The position numbers and the translations under genes are program-made. A stretch of DNA of 64,000 bases, from the NCBI GenBank assembly GCA_030549495.1, contig JAUIRK010000678.1, forward strand, positions 47,178 through 111,177. Reading direction: 5' to 3'. Shown piece after piece: positions 22,066 to 35,700 of the stretch (the stretch's first letter is position 1; every line of letters starts with the position of its first letter). The notes under the pieces are model-generated. The model was not told the DNA's origin and did no database searches. It worked only from the letters and a program-made list of their open reading frames with translations. Origin of the DNA: Nectonema munidae (taxonomy: Eukaryota; Nematomorpha; Nectonematoida; Nectonematidae).

Positions 22066-23585
22066 ATACAAAGAGTCTTGTGTTGATCTTGGTAGAAGGT
22101 GTCTGAATAGTGAGAGCATGGGAGAAAGACTGTAGTATCTGGAAAAATTTTTGTCAAGACTGTCGGAAAAGGAATATTAAACAGAAATTATTGAAATATG
22201 ATGTGAATGACGGTATAAAGAGGATGGTGTAAAAGAAATTGGAACCTGTTCATGTAAGAATATAACATATGTAAAGGCGAAATATGGAAGAACAAAAAAT
22301 ATATAAGCTGTAAATCGATTGTAAACAAAATTATATCCTTATATGCATTTGTTAACAAAGCGAACCACACCACCTATCAATTAAACACTCGCAACTATCA
22401 CTACCTATTTTATTCTATGATCTTCATCACTTCTTCTTTATACTACTTATTAAGGGAACGTAGTCCTTCTGAAATAAAGTGTTCTTTTAATATCCTATTC
22501 CTTTACGATTTTTGTATATTTTCTTACACATTGTAACAAAATATTACTACACTTACTACAAACTCTTTTGGCCAAATTGTTATGGATGCTCTCCTGAGAT
22601 AAAATCGCTTTCTAAACCTTAATTTTCTTCCTCATTGACTCTCACTTCCTGAAAACTTGGCATTACTTATGTCATGATAGCTTCTGATTTTCCATTTCTC
22701 TCTCTCTCTTACTCCGTGAAGTGTGGGGGGAATACAAAGTAGCTTTTCTTTTGCGCAACCTTGAAGAAATTCATTAAAATACAATGATATTCGAGCAAAC
22801 GCGCTACACTTTTAGTCTTGTGTCGGGTTCGAGTTTATCCGATTCGCTTAATAACATCATCATCGCCAAAAGCATGAAGAAATTTGGGATTGAGAGCATG
22901 TCAAAGTTGCATCCCTTCATTTCGTTGAGTTGTAATGATGACTGAGTGAAGCATCTAAATCCTTCGTACTTACCACGATTTCTTCAAACTAAACCTTTTT
23001 AGAGAATTGAAGGCGAATATAATAGTTTTATTTACACAAAACTAAATTCACATTTTAGAAAGTGTCCTGAAGCCGAAACAAATCCAGTTTTTTATGATTG
23101 TACACGCAATCAAACTTCACATTTGTGTTAGAGTCTTTGATATCAATATTTACATTCTCCTTTTTCTCATAAAGTTATTGAACTTTTTGTTTCCTTTTTT
23201 TTTCAAACTATCACCATGGTAATTCTTCATTTTATATACAATAGTTTTTCTACACTGTTAAAAGTGTATACTTAATATTTATAATATAAAAACAAAGTGG
23301 TGCTGAAAAAGCCATCAAAAAGTTAGAAGGAAATATGGTAAAAAAGTTTAAGTAAAAAACTTAATTAATGAAAAATGAATAATTAATCACATCTAAAACT
23401 TGGTTACTTAATTTATAATCATGTTTCCCTAAGATGGACCAACTTGCAAAAAATAAATTAATAAATGTTAATAAAACTTTCACTATTTCCAAAAAGACTC
23501 TTTTATATTCGCTTAGTTTTCCGGCTAGAACAGCCGTCTGTCGGACAATTTGTTGGATACCCTAAAAACAAAGGCCATTTTGTTA
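22066..23585. other. intergenic, nothing recognised
   Basis: A short CT microsatellite at about 22698-22709, otherwise unremarkable AT-rich sequence. I see no gene. Confidence 0.45.
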
Positions 23586-23593
23586 CTTATAAC

Positions 23594-24788
23594 CAGGGCG
23601 AGAAATATTGACCCAAAAAATTGGAAAAAATTGACTTTTACTTAGAGAAAAAATTGACTTTTTAAAGTTTCATTGAATTAAACAATTATGAACACTTTAG
23701 AGAAAATATTGAATTCAAAGAATCCATGACTTTGTAATACAACAACATATAATTAATGACATTTTCTGATTTAAAATTCGAACATTTTCTAGCAGTTTTT
23801 TCAGTTTAGAAAAAGATCTTTCTACTTCTAAAGTTAAAACTTGACAATTTTGTAATTTGGGATAAGTACAGCAAGAGATTTGAGATTTTTCCATATTCAT
23901 GATTTTATTGATTTCATTTTATTTGAATCTATTTTCAAGAAAACTTTTAACGCCACATTCGTCTTAAATGAAATAATGTTGAAACAAGTGAAGGCATCTT
24001 CGACTGAATAAGCCTCATGTTGACTTTTTCCGACTAAATCAATGAATCGTGAATATTCTCCTTGATTATTGTTAGCAAGTTTTGACACAGATTTTCTTTT
24101 TTAACAAATTCTTGATATTTGGCAATAAAATTCCATCATTTTCATCATTAATTTCTTCACTGCTGGAAGATTTTAAAGAAAATATTTTGCTGCTAGCAAC
24201 CAATTTGTCAATTTCGTTACAATTGGAACTGAAGTGTTGCTGATAGGTTTGAAAAGAGAACGCCTTTTTCTATTACTAATTTTGAATGATTTAATGCCGG
24301 TAATCTATAATTTTGTAGGATAACTTAACTTTTAAGGTAAACTTGTGTAAAAGATGGGAAAAACATGCAATGATAAAAAAGTTTGGGAATAAAATTCCAT
24401 AACTTCTGCAGCGGATATATCGTATGTAACCCCGTTTATCAACAAAAAAAATTTGTCTTACAAAAAACTTCTTCATGTTTAATTTCAGTCAGGCAAACTT
24501 TACAGTAAAACATTTTATTATATGAAAAAAGCCAAACAATTGTGGAAGTGTTGATATAAAGAAAAAATCTTGTATGTATCGCTTATAACAATTTTAGGCA
24601 CATTGAATCAAAAAGTGTTAAATATAAAAATTGACTTTATTGACCTAAACTCGAAAAATTGACTTTGATTGACTTAAAAAATTGAAATTAGTTCGAAAAT
24701 TTTTTAGACTAAACAAGTAAAGATCTTCTTCAAAGAGTTTTTGCTAAACGGAAATAAAAGTGGACTTTATTGACTTTTACTGGCCCTG
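23594..24788 (-). mobile_element. hAT transposon, 1.2 kb, internally decayed, with intact ends
   Basis: Exact 8-bp target duplications cttataac lie at 23586-23593 and 24789-24796. The terminal repeats are cagggcgagaaatattgac and, read in reverse, cagggccagtaaaagtcaa. The minus strand keeps pieces of a transposase C-terminal dimerisation region: LEVERSFSKLKKLL (about 23790-23830), preceded by fragments at 23897-24088 and 24291-24476. Stops separate the pieces and the element is too short for a full transposase of about 600 aa, so it is non-autonomous. Subterminal sequence is rich in repeats of aaaattgactt. Confidence 0.85.
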
Positions 24789-24796
24789 CTTATAAC

Positions 24797-25789
24797 ACCT
24801 TTTAAATTTTTCATTATGAAATAATAAATGTATATAAATTTTTTTAATGAAAAATTTTTGCTTCCATTTTGAAGCAAACTTCCTTTTATCACTAAAACTT
24901 TAGCTTTGTGATTTTATGTCGTACTTTCTTCAGGAGATCCCAAATTTCCAGGTGCGATTCCAGAATCTGAAATTGAAAATTTTATTTAAGAAATATTCTA
25001 CGTAGCTCCAACTTCCGCTCTTGCTTGGACTTCATAAAAACCTTTTATTGATGTATACTTTTGACTTTGGAAGAAGAAAAATGTTTTTTTGTATCTTTCG
25101 AATTCATCAAAGCGATCTTGAATTGAAACTTTTGTTTTCAGTTGAAATAAAAAGGATCATGAAAAGATTTAATATTGAAACTCTAATTAGAATGCTATTT
25201 AACACGTTTATAACAAAGGCTATTTGATTGAAGAAAGTGTTTGTAGAACGGTGCCACAAAAGAATAGGAATCAGTGTTGAAGTCAGAGTTATATGGATGT
25301 ATGCATCGGAAACATCGGCAATGAAGTAGATAAAAGATGAAAACCGGCATTTCGTATAGCTGAGAACTTTGAAATAGATATGTGGCTGATTTTGAATAAA
25401 AATTTCCCTAAAAAAAAAAAACTGAAATTACAAAAAAAAATTAGTTTAAATTTATATAAGGATGCAAATTTTGACTAGAAGATGCAGGTTATGAATATAT
25501 ACATTGCCTATTTTTGCCTGTCAGAAGGCAATTGATAAAATCATAAAAAATGTTATTGCTATTTTTGAAATACTCACGCATTAATGCCAAAAAAACTCAT
25601 TTTAAAATATAAACTAATATTTTTCAAAATTAGAAAAAGTGGAATGTTTTTTATATATACGCCAAAAAAATAATAAAAAAGTCGCTAAAAATCACTTTCT
25701 CTAAAAGTAAAAGAATTCGTTAAAATAAAAATATCTGAATTGAACATAAAATTTGATTGCACCTCTTCAGAACGCAAATAAAGTGAGGA
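24797..25789. other. intergenic, nothing recognised
   Basis: AT-rich, no supported gene. A short open stretch after an AG at 24935 was considered as an exon and rejected. Confidence 0.4.
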
Positions 25790-26410
25790 AATTATTACCA
25801 GATAAAATAGAAGGAAGTAGAGTGAGATGGCTCGTACAGGCAGGCGATGAGAACGTGAAAAAAGGTTCAACGAATGATGAAGTCAGGAAGATTAGAAAAT
25901 GGAGAAAACTGGTCCCAAAAAATTGACCCTATTTAAAAATGAGAAGAGACGAAGTTGAAGAAAGACAAAAGAGTAAGGATCAATCAAACAAAATTAATTT
26001 AAATGATTTAAGCTCAAAGCATCGCGCTGGTATCTACACATCTTTAGAGAATTATTCACAATCAACGCCTTTATCGCAGTCATCATAAAGTGCACCCACC
26101 ACTCAAAGCCGCTGGATAAATGGGGATGTTAATGCCGCCAGAAAATTTGTTTAACTGGACTAACGCATTAACGACCAGAATAATCAGACTGATTTGTATT
26201 AAAGCACATATATACACGAAGACGAATCATATTTTTGTAAAGTCAGCAATTGTCCACTCAGATCGTTAATCTGTTAAGAAATGTTATTTTGATTGGAATA
26301 GATTTATACCGGAAGTTTGTGCCTACTGTTGTCGGTGGTCCACGTGCGACGTTGAGATGAACGAAACTCTGAATTCTCGTCGCAAAAGTGTCCCCTCAAT
26401 AATGGATACT
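25790..26410 (+). other. GC-richer island with open, charged reading frames
   Basis: Base composition is clearly more balanced than around it. The plus strand reads for dozens of codons between stops (DEVRKIRKWRKLVPKN, then MRRDEVEERQKSKDQ...SSKHRAGIYTSLENYS). I recognise no family. It could be the relic of a coding gene or of a transposon ORF. Confidence 0.3.
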
Positions 26411-26454
26411 TGGAGATATTTGCCACGAGACAAATAAAGTTTTTATATGGCATT

Positions 26455-26640
26455 ACATGCTACAACCCTCCCCAAACTTTTACCCCTTGGGCCAAGGGTG
26501 GGGGGGCCAATTTGGGGGGCACACACCACAAACCCCTTCTTCCTTTCTTTGTTTTCTGTGTGTGTGTTTCTCTCCCCTTAAAAAGACCCCCTTTTTTATA
26601 CAAATATAAAAAAAAAAAAAACCTATCGTTAATTCCATTT
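26455..26640. repeat. homopolymer-rich low-complexity tract
   Basis: Runs of G and C (ggtgggggggcc, ttggggggca), a short GT repeat, then T and A runs. It resembles a low-quality consensus more than a biological repeat. The 80-codon frame over it is not a gene. Confidence 0.55.
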
Positions 26641-29600
26641 AAAGAAGTATGAATCTTTTAGCAATCTTTTGAGTTATTAATCCATGATTATTATTTGCTG
26701 ATAATTGTCTTAATTCATGGGAGCTTATTTTTGACAGGTCTCTTCCACAAAAGATCCGAATGTCATAGTATATATGTGCCACCGGGACGCCTTATATGTT
26801 ATTAATCAGAGGAGAAGCTGAAGCGAGTCAAGCAAAAAAGTTTTCTGGTTATAGTTGCGATTTTTGGGGTGGTAATATATTTTTAAGTTTACATTTTAGT
26901 GAAATAATTTTTACATTCAAACTTAAAATTGAAAAAAGACGAACTTAAAGTGAGAGAGGACGAACTAAAAGCAAAAATCGTATATATATATATATTATTC
27001 ACATGTATTTTGCATAATAAGTTTTCTTTTTTTTTGGTTAAAAATTTTTCGTTTTCAATTTTATAGAGGACAAAAAATCCTACTTCAAAAGTAAGCATTA
27101 TTTTTTATTAAGAATCTCTGTAAATATTTTTATAAATGGAAAAAAATATGTTTGTTTAAATCGAAAATTGCAAACTAAAAATTGCTTTTAAAGTTTTTCC
27201 CCTCCAAAGAGCATTCCTAATATGATTCTTTCTTCTTAACGCGTATTATTGGCATAAGAAATAAGAAAAATTCATCATTATTATTACAAAGTGATTTGTT
27301 GAACTATTCAAGTTATGCCTGACCAAATTTGGGATTGATTTCAAATGCCAATAATGTTTGTATAATAATAAGTGACGTCACGCACACCATCATACTTTAA
27401 TATCGCTGTTTAAATATTTTACCAAAATAAAAATATTGCGCTATTCAATGCCTTTGCCTAAAAAAACCTATCAAATAAAACTTACCGTAGTTCAGTGTTG
27501 AAGATAATAATTTGTGAGTAGGAAAAGAACGGAAAGACTGCCGAGCGATGTCCTTATTTATACTCAACGAATAAATGGAAACATGTGGAGTGAGAGATTT
27601 TGTTGGATAGGCGCTTTATATTTTTTGTTCATAAAAGCAGTTATTATGTGAGCTGGAGATGTGCATTTTTTGTAAAAATGAAGCATATTTTTATATATTT
27701 TCTCACGATATAAGTAATAAAAAGCAGAGGTTTGGTGAAAGTATTCAAAATCAGTTCATTCTAGTAAAATATAAAAAAACTAAGCGCCTTTTCAGTCCTT
27801 ACTTTTCTCATTTTCACTAATTATTATTATATTGGAGTAACTTAGAGCGCAACTAATTAAGTTTATTTACTCGTCTACTTAATAATGTAACACATATTGC
27901 GTGTATTCAAAGTCCCAATCAAAGTATTGATCATTTTACATGTACTGTAATTTTTTTTGTGCATATTCCATCTTCCATGAATGAAAGAACAGGGGTTCCC
28001 AAAATGGGCATTGGTGCCTCGAAGCGGCCTTTTGGCATTCCTAAGAAGCAATGGGAAGAGTTCTGAATGAAAAGGATTAGTTGTTAATTTTTTTTCTTGA
28101 TAAAAATTTGCATATTTTTCCAAGATTAGCTATAAATTTGGGTATCAAAGAAAGTTTACATTCCCTCACCCTAATTCTGAAGTGACTCAAACACTTGGAA
28201 TCATTCTCACAGATTGATTGACAGTAGAAATTAGCTTTAGTGTAGTAGATGAAATTTTAAGTAATGCGGGAAAGCGTATAATGTGAGAGAGGTGATATCA
28301 GTTTAAATTTCAGTGATATATACCAAACCGAACATTTAATTTTGGAATATAAGCATCTTAAGGGTCCATGTTCTTTTTTTATTCCGAAAGAAAATATACT
28401 GTTTAGCCATCTCCTTTTATATGGAAGAAATCTTAAATATAAGAATCACTAATATTTTTTTCTAATTTTTTTTTTATCAATTTAGTAAAGAATATGAAAA
28501 TCAATACGAGATTTTGGATAATTGCTAAGTATAGAAATTCTATATTCTATACTATGTAAAATTATCAATGAAAACTATTTTTTAAATCAATTTATTAAAA
28601 GTTTACACCTAAACACATATAACAACATAACAAGGTCAATGCCTGTAAAATTTGTATCTTAGAATATTCCTTCTTGAAATCATTGTCTGTGAGAGAATTA
28701 TCTACTTCCCCGGGAAAAAAATTTCAATCATCAAAGGCTCTTTGTGCTAAGTAAGTTTGACGGTAATGGTTTTGAAAAGATTCAGATTTAAACTTATAGC
28801 ACTCCTTTACACCATAAACTCGCTTCCAAGGCACATATGTTAGCAAAATTATATGATTTGAATGGCATGCAAGTTTTTTTATATTTTTGCTTTATAATAT
28901 TAAAATACTGTTATTATCATCAAAAGATACTTTCCATATTCCATTTTTTAACGTGTAAATTATTATCTCATTTTTTGAAACAAGTGCATTAACACAATCC
29001 TCGCATATATGTATATATGTTCATGATTCATTTCAAAAGGGTGCTTAAAAACAAATATAAAGTGTTTTTACATGATGCCAATGTTTGTGTGGAGTGAGTA
29101 AATATGGTGATGAGGGTAGGATGCGCACGCACAACTTTTGTATTCCCTGTAAGTCATGATTCGTTGAAAAAGAAGCAAGAGATTCAGTGAAACGATAATT
29201 TTTTACTGCTCCCATAAGCATGAAGGGGGCGAAATGAAATAAATTCGAAATACTTCGTCATACCGTGCTGATTTGTTCAGCGATAAAATGACGTCGTGCT
29301 TTGGAATTTTGCTAAATATGCTCAAATGTGTCAGCCAACCAAGAAACCTATAAAAATGCCACAAGGAGTACTTTGTGTTGTTGTGCCTTTTCATCTTTTG
29401 GAAACCGTGAGAGAAATGCCAATTAAAACATTTCATTTAAATATTCTTCTGACTTAATCCCTTTCATCACCTTTTCTCGTTGCTTTGCTTTGCTTTCGCG
29501 TAACAGCAAAATTTATCTCTCGACAAAAGAAAATAAAGAAAAATATCATTAGAGAAGAAGGTATGTGTATTTAATATGTAAGTGAGCTGTTTCTTCTCTC

Positions 29601-29728
29601 TTTCTGTGCCTACCACTAGCAACAAACACCACACCTTGTCCACTCAACCCTGACCAAGAAGAAGAAGTTTCGTTAAAGTTTTAACACCCTCTCCGCATTC
29701 TCTCTCTTTCGCCCAAGTAAAATACAAG
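26641..29728. other. intergenic sequence upstream of the SLC7 gene
   Basis: No exons recognised. A short TA repeat lies at 26981-26996, and at 26930-26975 there is a duplicated aagacgaactt-type word. A lone hAT-like terminus (caggggttcccaaaa) lies at about 27989, with no partner found. The 5' UTR and promoter of the transporter must lie toward the right end. A CT-rich stretch near 29600-29715 precedes the start codon. Confidence 0.4.
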
Positions 29729-32700
29729 ATGGCAGATGAAAATTTGTTGAATGGTGAAGTTAAAAGTGCGCCACAATTGAAGAAGGAGCTGGGCTTGCAT
29801 AATGGTATCGCTATAATCGTCGGTATCATCATTGGCTCCGGAATCTTTATCAGCCCGACTGGCGTGATTAAGGAGACGGGATCGATTGGCATGTCGTTGA
29901 TTGTGTGGACTATGTGTGGCTTGCTTTCCTTGATTGGCGCCATTTGCTATGCAGAGTTGGGCACGATGATCAAGAAATCTGGTGGTGATTACGTTTACAT
30001 TGAGAAGTCCTTCGGAAAACTCTTCGCCTTTCTCTACTTGTGGGTTGCTGTGATCGTGATTATGCCGACGGGCAATGCGATTACGGCGCTCACCTTCGCC
30101 AACTACATCATCTACCCTTTGTTCGGTGGTGGACAGGAGCCGTCAATTAACGTCATTCGCTTGATTGCAATTTCTTGTACGCGTAAGTAAAATTTTTCTT
30201 TTCAAACTCCACTTCAACCTCTGTGCCATTTGTGTTTAGTCAGAATCGGAAGAAAATTTACCATCACCTGATTTTATGATATTTCGTCATGAAATGAATT
30301 TCTTCTAAATATTCTATAAACGAAGGCAGTGTAAATAAATGTTGCTATTATCTCCACTATTTTTCGTGTTCCACAAAGTATACACTTATAAAATCCGTTT
30401 TTAATTTTCGCAAAAATTAAGTTCATTGTTGTTTTTATGAAAAACTGTAAAAAATTGATTTAAATTATTTTTTTAAATAATGTTATTCCAAACAAATTGT
30501 TTTTATGATTCCTTTTTTAACTCGTTTGAAAGTTGCATATGGAAAAATGATTATTATTATAAATTTTGCCTCTCATTAACTTTATAGGAAATTATTTTGA
30601 CTTTATTAAAAACGTATGAACAAATTTTGAAGGCGTCAAGATCAAAATGGGCAAATTGATGTAAAATGAGTTATGATGCCTTATTTTGAGTGTATAAATG
30701 AAGATGTGCTTTTTTTTTTAAACTTTTGTTCCTATCAAATATCATTTTTAGGTTTTACTGTTTTGTACTCTTGCACTAAAATTCAAAAGAGGAATAAGAA
30801 GAATTTGAACGCCTTTTTATTTAATTTAAATGAGTCTTTGTCACGTGTCCATTTTTGCGTTGGACTAGATTTTTAGAATGATCTACCGAAAGTCTTGTCT
30901 CTATAGCAGCTTTACTTTTTGGAACAATTCTTGATAATCTTTGAACTCATTGTTTTTTCTTTAAAAAATAATTTAATCTTTGAAGTGGATTAAGATCTAA
31001 AATCTAACTCATTTGATCCTACCAATTCAAAATGAAGAAGAAAAGGATATTTATTTCCAATAGCAGAACGAATGAACCAATAGCAAACTTTTTTATCCGT
31101 CGACCCCTTCATGAAACATTTGCCCTCACATCGACTCCCACCCCACATAGAACAACTAAGTGTTGTCTAATTTGAAAGGATGTCCTATTTGAGATGCAGT
31201 ATCTTGCACACCAATACTTAAACTCATAATTGCGTTTATGTTAAACGGGAATGGGGACCATTGATGTTCGTGAAATCGGAAAAACGATTCTGAAAATGAT
31301 CAATAATAATAATCTGCATTTAATCTGGCATGGCGCCCTCAAGCATAGACTCGGGCTTACTTAGTAAAGTGAGGCTTCTATTTTATAATTCATTTTTTCA
31401 AAATTAAACTATTTTAACATTTTTATTTTAAATTATTATGCAAAATTTAAAGCTTTTTTTCCTTTTTTTATCTTACTTTTAAAAAAAATTTGTTCAACCT
31501 TAATTCACAGACATACACACTAAAATTTATCTAAAATGATTTTAAAAAAAATAGACTTATAAAATGATTTTTATACACAATCTTATGTAATAAAAAACTG
31601 GAAAAAAATAGACCAATCATTTGGAACGAGAATGAATTGACTTTTCTCTTTCTTTTTCCAAGAACACAAGTGACACTGCCTATCTGCTTGTGCTGAATGC
31701 TTGTTTTAGTGTCGCATGCTAGATGATGGCGTTAAAACTGATAATAATAATAATAATAATAATATAACGAAAATGGCAAACTCTTACCCTTTGCATGCCT
31801 TCGTATATTTGCTGTAGCGCGCAACATATTCCTTCTCCTTTTGTTCATGCCTTTTCCCCACTTTTGCAGTCTTCCTCACTTTCATAAACTGCTACAACGT
31901 GAAATGGGGAGCGAGAATGCAAGATGTCTTCACTGTGGCAAAGCTCTTGGCCCTGATAACCATCATAATCACTGGAGTTGTTATGCTTTGCAAAGGTATA
32001 AAAATGATCACTTTGCATATTTTTTTCATTGATTGACGTATGTCACTAGAGAAGATGAGAAGCTAAACAACGAATTAGTTACAATTCACTTTTTTCCCTA
32101 TTGATTTTCCATTATTCATTCATGGATGCACGGAATCGCATGTGATTTTGTTAATTTATGATTTTGACATGGCGCTAAATTGGTATAACGCACAAATAGA
32201 TGGAAATGAGTTTAAAATGAATTTTAATTTTGCTTTGTTTTTCGATTTAGCGAACTTTGGCATAAATTTTTATAATATTTTCTCCCTTTTCAAGCTAAAT
32301 TTTAAAACCCCAATTACGCAAAAAGCACATCTTTCGTTAAAAAATTTTTTTTTAACAAAGTGAACACTTTTCCCTCAAAACGTGCTTACATGATTAATGT
32401 GTGTATGTTTCTTTACTTTGCACTTTCTCAGCAGCAACAAGCCATATGGTAGTACTGGCTCCATGAGTAGACTTTCATTTTTATGCCTAAGAGCTACAAA
32501 AAGCTAACTTAATGCACAAACTTTATGAATATTCAAGATAAGCCTATAAGAAATACGTAATTCCAAAAACTCTACATTAAAAAAACTATATATTCTAAAT
32601 TTGCTGGTGTATACAAGACGAGAAGTGTTTAAGACGAAATGAGGCTCCAATCTTATTTGCTTTAATTAAAAACTATATTTCTTGAATAATATGATGCTCT

Positions 32701-35700
32701 ATTTTATAATATTGAAATTTTTTATTAACATTAAAAAAATGATGTATTTTTTTTATAAAATTTGTTTTTTAAATCAAAAAAAATTCACATTTATTTTCTA
32801 AACATTTTTTTAATAATATTTTAAATTCATAAAAAAAAATTTTTTCATTTATTTCTTTTTAATTTTATAGTTATAATAAAATAGTTGTGCCTTTGGTCAA
32901 ATTTCCAGCGATTATTCACTAACTTTCTCTGTTCGCTAGTTATTTAGAGATCTATACAATTTTTATTTTTTGTGAGTTATTAAATTTAATATGCTTAAGT
33001 TTAATGATCCCAAGAGAAAATTGTGTCAAAAACCTTGAAGCTAATTTTTCACAAGAATCATCGTGTAAACCTTTCAGTTAGGATTGATATAAAATGTTAT
33101 TAGTATTAACCCTATTAGTGCTGGGGGGCGTTCACTAAAAAATTAATTGTAGAAAATTGGCTGAATCATATCCCTTCAAATTTTGTGACTTTTCCTAAAA
33201 TCGCTAGCTGCATCTTTTGAAACCATTTTCATGGTAGTTGAATCACCCTTTCATGTCCAAAACTGTCAATCAAAATCAAAATTTTTCAGCAAAATTTTGA
33301 CATTATCTATACTTAACCTTATTACTTAGGATCTATATTATATAATACCCTGAAAATTTATAATTATATGCAGTTTGGAACGCATAACACTTTATTATTT
33401 AATTTTTTCAATAATCATGACTACTTTTAGTAGAAAATGTCAATGAAAATTTTGATTGATCAAAAATATATCTAATAAATATACTTTAAAATTTTACATA
33501 AAATATATGTTTTTATACTAAATCGGTCATGCTGTTTTCATTTCTGGACTCATTTTTTACATTTAGGATTTGAAAATACCTATAAGTGTTAATCAAATTT
33601 GCGGTTTACTTCTGAAAATTGTCTCCAAAAACATTCCTTCACATTTTACATAAAATATGTGTTATACTAAATCGGCCATGCGGGTTTCATTTCTAGACTC
33701 ATTTTTTACGTTTAGGATCTGTAAATACCTATAAGTGTTAATTGAATTTGCGTTTAGTTCTAAAATTGTCTCCAAAAACATTCATTCAAATTTTACAATG
33801 AAATATATATTTTTATACCAATTCGACCATGATCATTTTTATTTCTGAAATCATTTTTTGCATTTAGAGGTTTTAAATATCTGAAAGTGTTAATCAAATG
33901 TTCGATTTATGCCTAATGTCTACAGAAATATTTTTGAAATTTAAATAAAATATCTGTTTTTATGCCAAATGGAAGATGCTGGTTTCATTTTTGGACTCTG
34001 GTTTGGCATTTATGGTTTTAAAATATCTGAAAGCTTCAATCAGATTTGCGGTTTACTTCTAGATACTGTCTTCAATATTATTTTCAAAAAATAAAATATC
34101 TGTTTTATACCAAATCGACTACGCTTATTTTATTTCTGTACTGGATTTTGGATAATACGGTTAAAAAATATCTCGAAGTGGCAATTGAATTAGTAATGTA
34201 TGCCTGAAAATCAGTTCTGTAAAAAAATTTTAAAAAATGGCTGCATATTAGTTATATAGTAAAAATATGCTTTTTTTTTGTATATTTTGTCTTATAATAC
34301 TTTTTACAATCATCTTGAGTATGAAATATTTATTAGAAAAAATAAAACGTATTATAAAATCTTTTGAAAATTTGTATGAGAGAAGGAACCAAGTTGAAAA
34401 CTAATTGAAAAGAGAACATAAGATCAAAACAAATAATTAAAAAAAAATATGTATCTTTACTAAATGGAAGATCTACAATGTTCTAATGAACTAGGAAGTG
34501 GTTTAATTATATAATATTAGGTGCTTCAAAAAATATTTTGACTGTGAAAAAAAAGTTCCTCTTTTACAAATGAAAAATATTTAAATCTATAGCTTTTCAT
34601 CTAGGATTACAATTAACATTTAGCTAATATGGGTAGGAAATCTGAAAATTTAGAATATGTCAGATTTATCAAAATTGGAGCAGATGCCAATATGTGAGAA
34701 TTTTGTCACTATCAAGATATTCTTAATTTAAATTGAATTTGTCCATCTTTTTCCTTTTGCGTCAAAGAAATAATTTTTTAGATGAAAAACGTGGACAACT
34801 TTTTGTAATTGAACAATGAACATCACGAATGATTCATCAGAAAAAAACTTTTGAAATGAGATTGGTTGACAAATATTCAGGCCTGATAATAAAATACACG
34901 ATACTGATAAAAAAGTCTAAGATCATCAAGAATCCTTTAGAAACGCTAAAATATATTTTGATTTTAACGCCACCTATGAAAATAAATTTGAAAAATCACA
35001 ACTATATAAAAATGGAAAGAATTCATTGTCTAAACCAGCGTTTTTCAAACTTATTTTACTGCAACCCATAGCAAGAACCACAATTTGCATCGCTACCTAT
35101 AATACTTAGGTGTAAAAAGACAAACTTTGTTCACTAGATTCATTTATTCAGCATCTTTTTTGTCACGCCGCATTTTATTTTTCACGCGACCCACTGAAGG
35201 GTAGGGACCCATAGTTTGAAAAACGCTGGTCTAAACCATTGGTTCTCAACCTTTTTTATCCATGGGTCCCTTTTCTCTCCTTTTTTTATTAGTGGACCCC
35301 TCATAAAAATTGGAGATAAAAAATATTTTATTTTAATATTTTTGACTAATAAAATTTTTAAGTTTTTGATAAAGAAAATAATATATAATTAGAATTCATA
35401 TTGAAATGAAAGCAAATCAATTTTAATTCAATTTTTATAATAATTATAGTGAAAAATTTACTTTTTTTAAATAAAAATGGTTATGAGCTGGTTTTCTTCA
35501 TTTTACCATCAAAATATCATTGAGCACATCCAATTTATAATATTTCGCATATGGACCCCTGAATTATTATGTGGACGCCGGTTGAAAAGCCCAGGAAACT
35601 AAAAATTCTTTATATCGCTAGAAGCTTCTTTTATGTATGATTTATTTGTTTGTAGAAATGCGTACATCGGTAAGTTGTCGTCAAAATTATATTAGAAGTA

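Noticed and set aside
24935-24990. Alternative last exon for TXNL1 (reads GDPKFPGAIPESEIENFI in phase)
   Set aside because: It would need a 5.6-kb intron across a hAT remnant, and the nearer exon at 19457 fits the family tail better.
27985-28010. A hAT element starting at caggggttcccaaaa
   Set aside because: A typical terminus, but no inverted partner or octamer duplication was found nearby.
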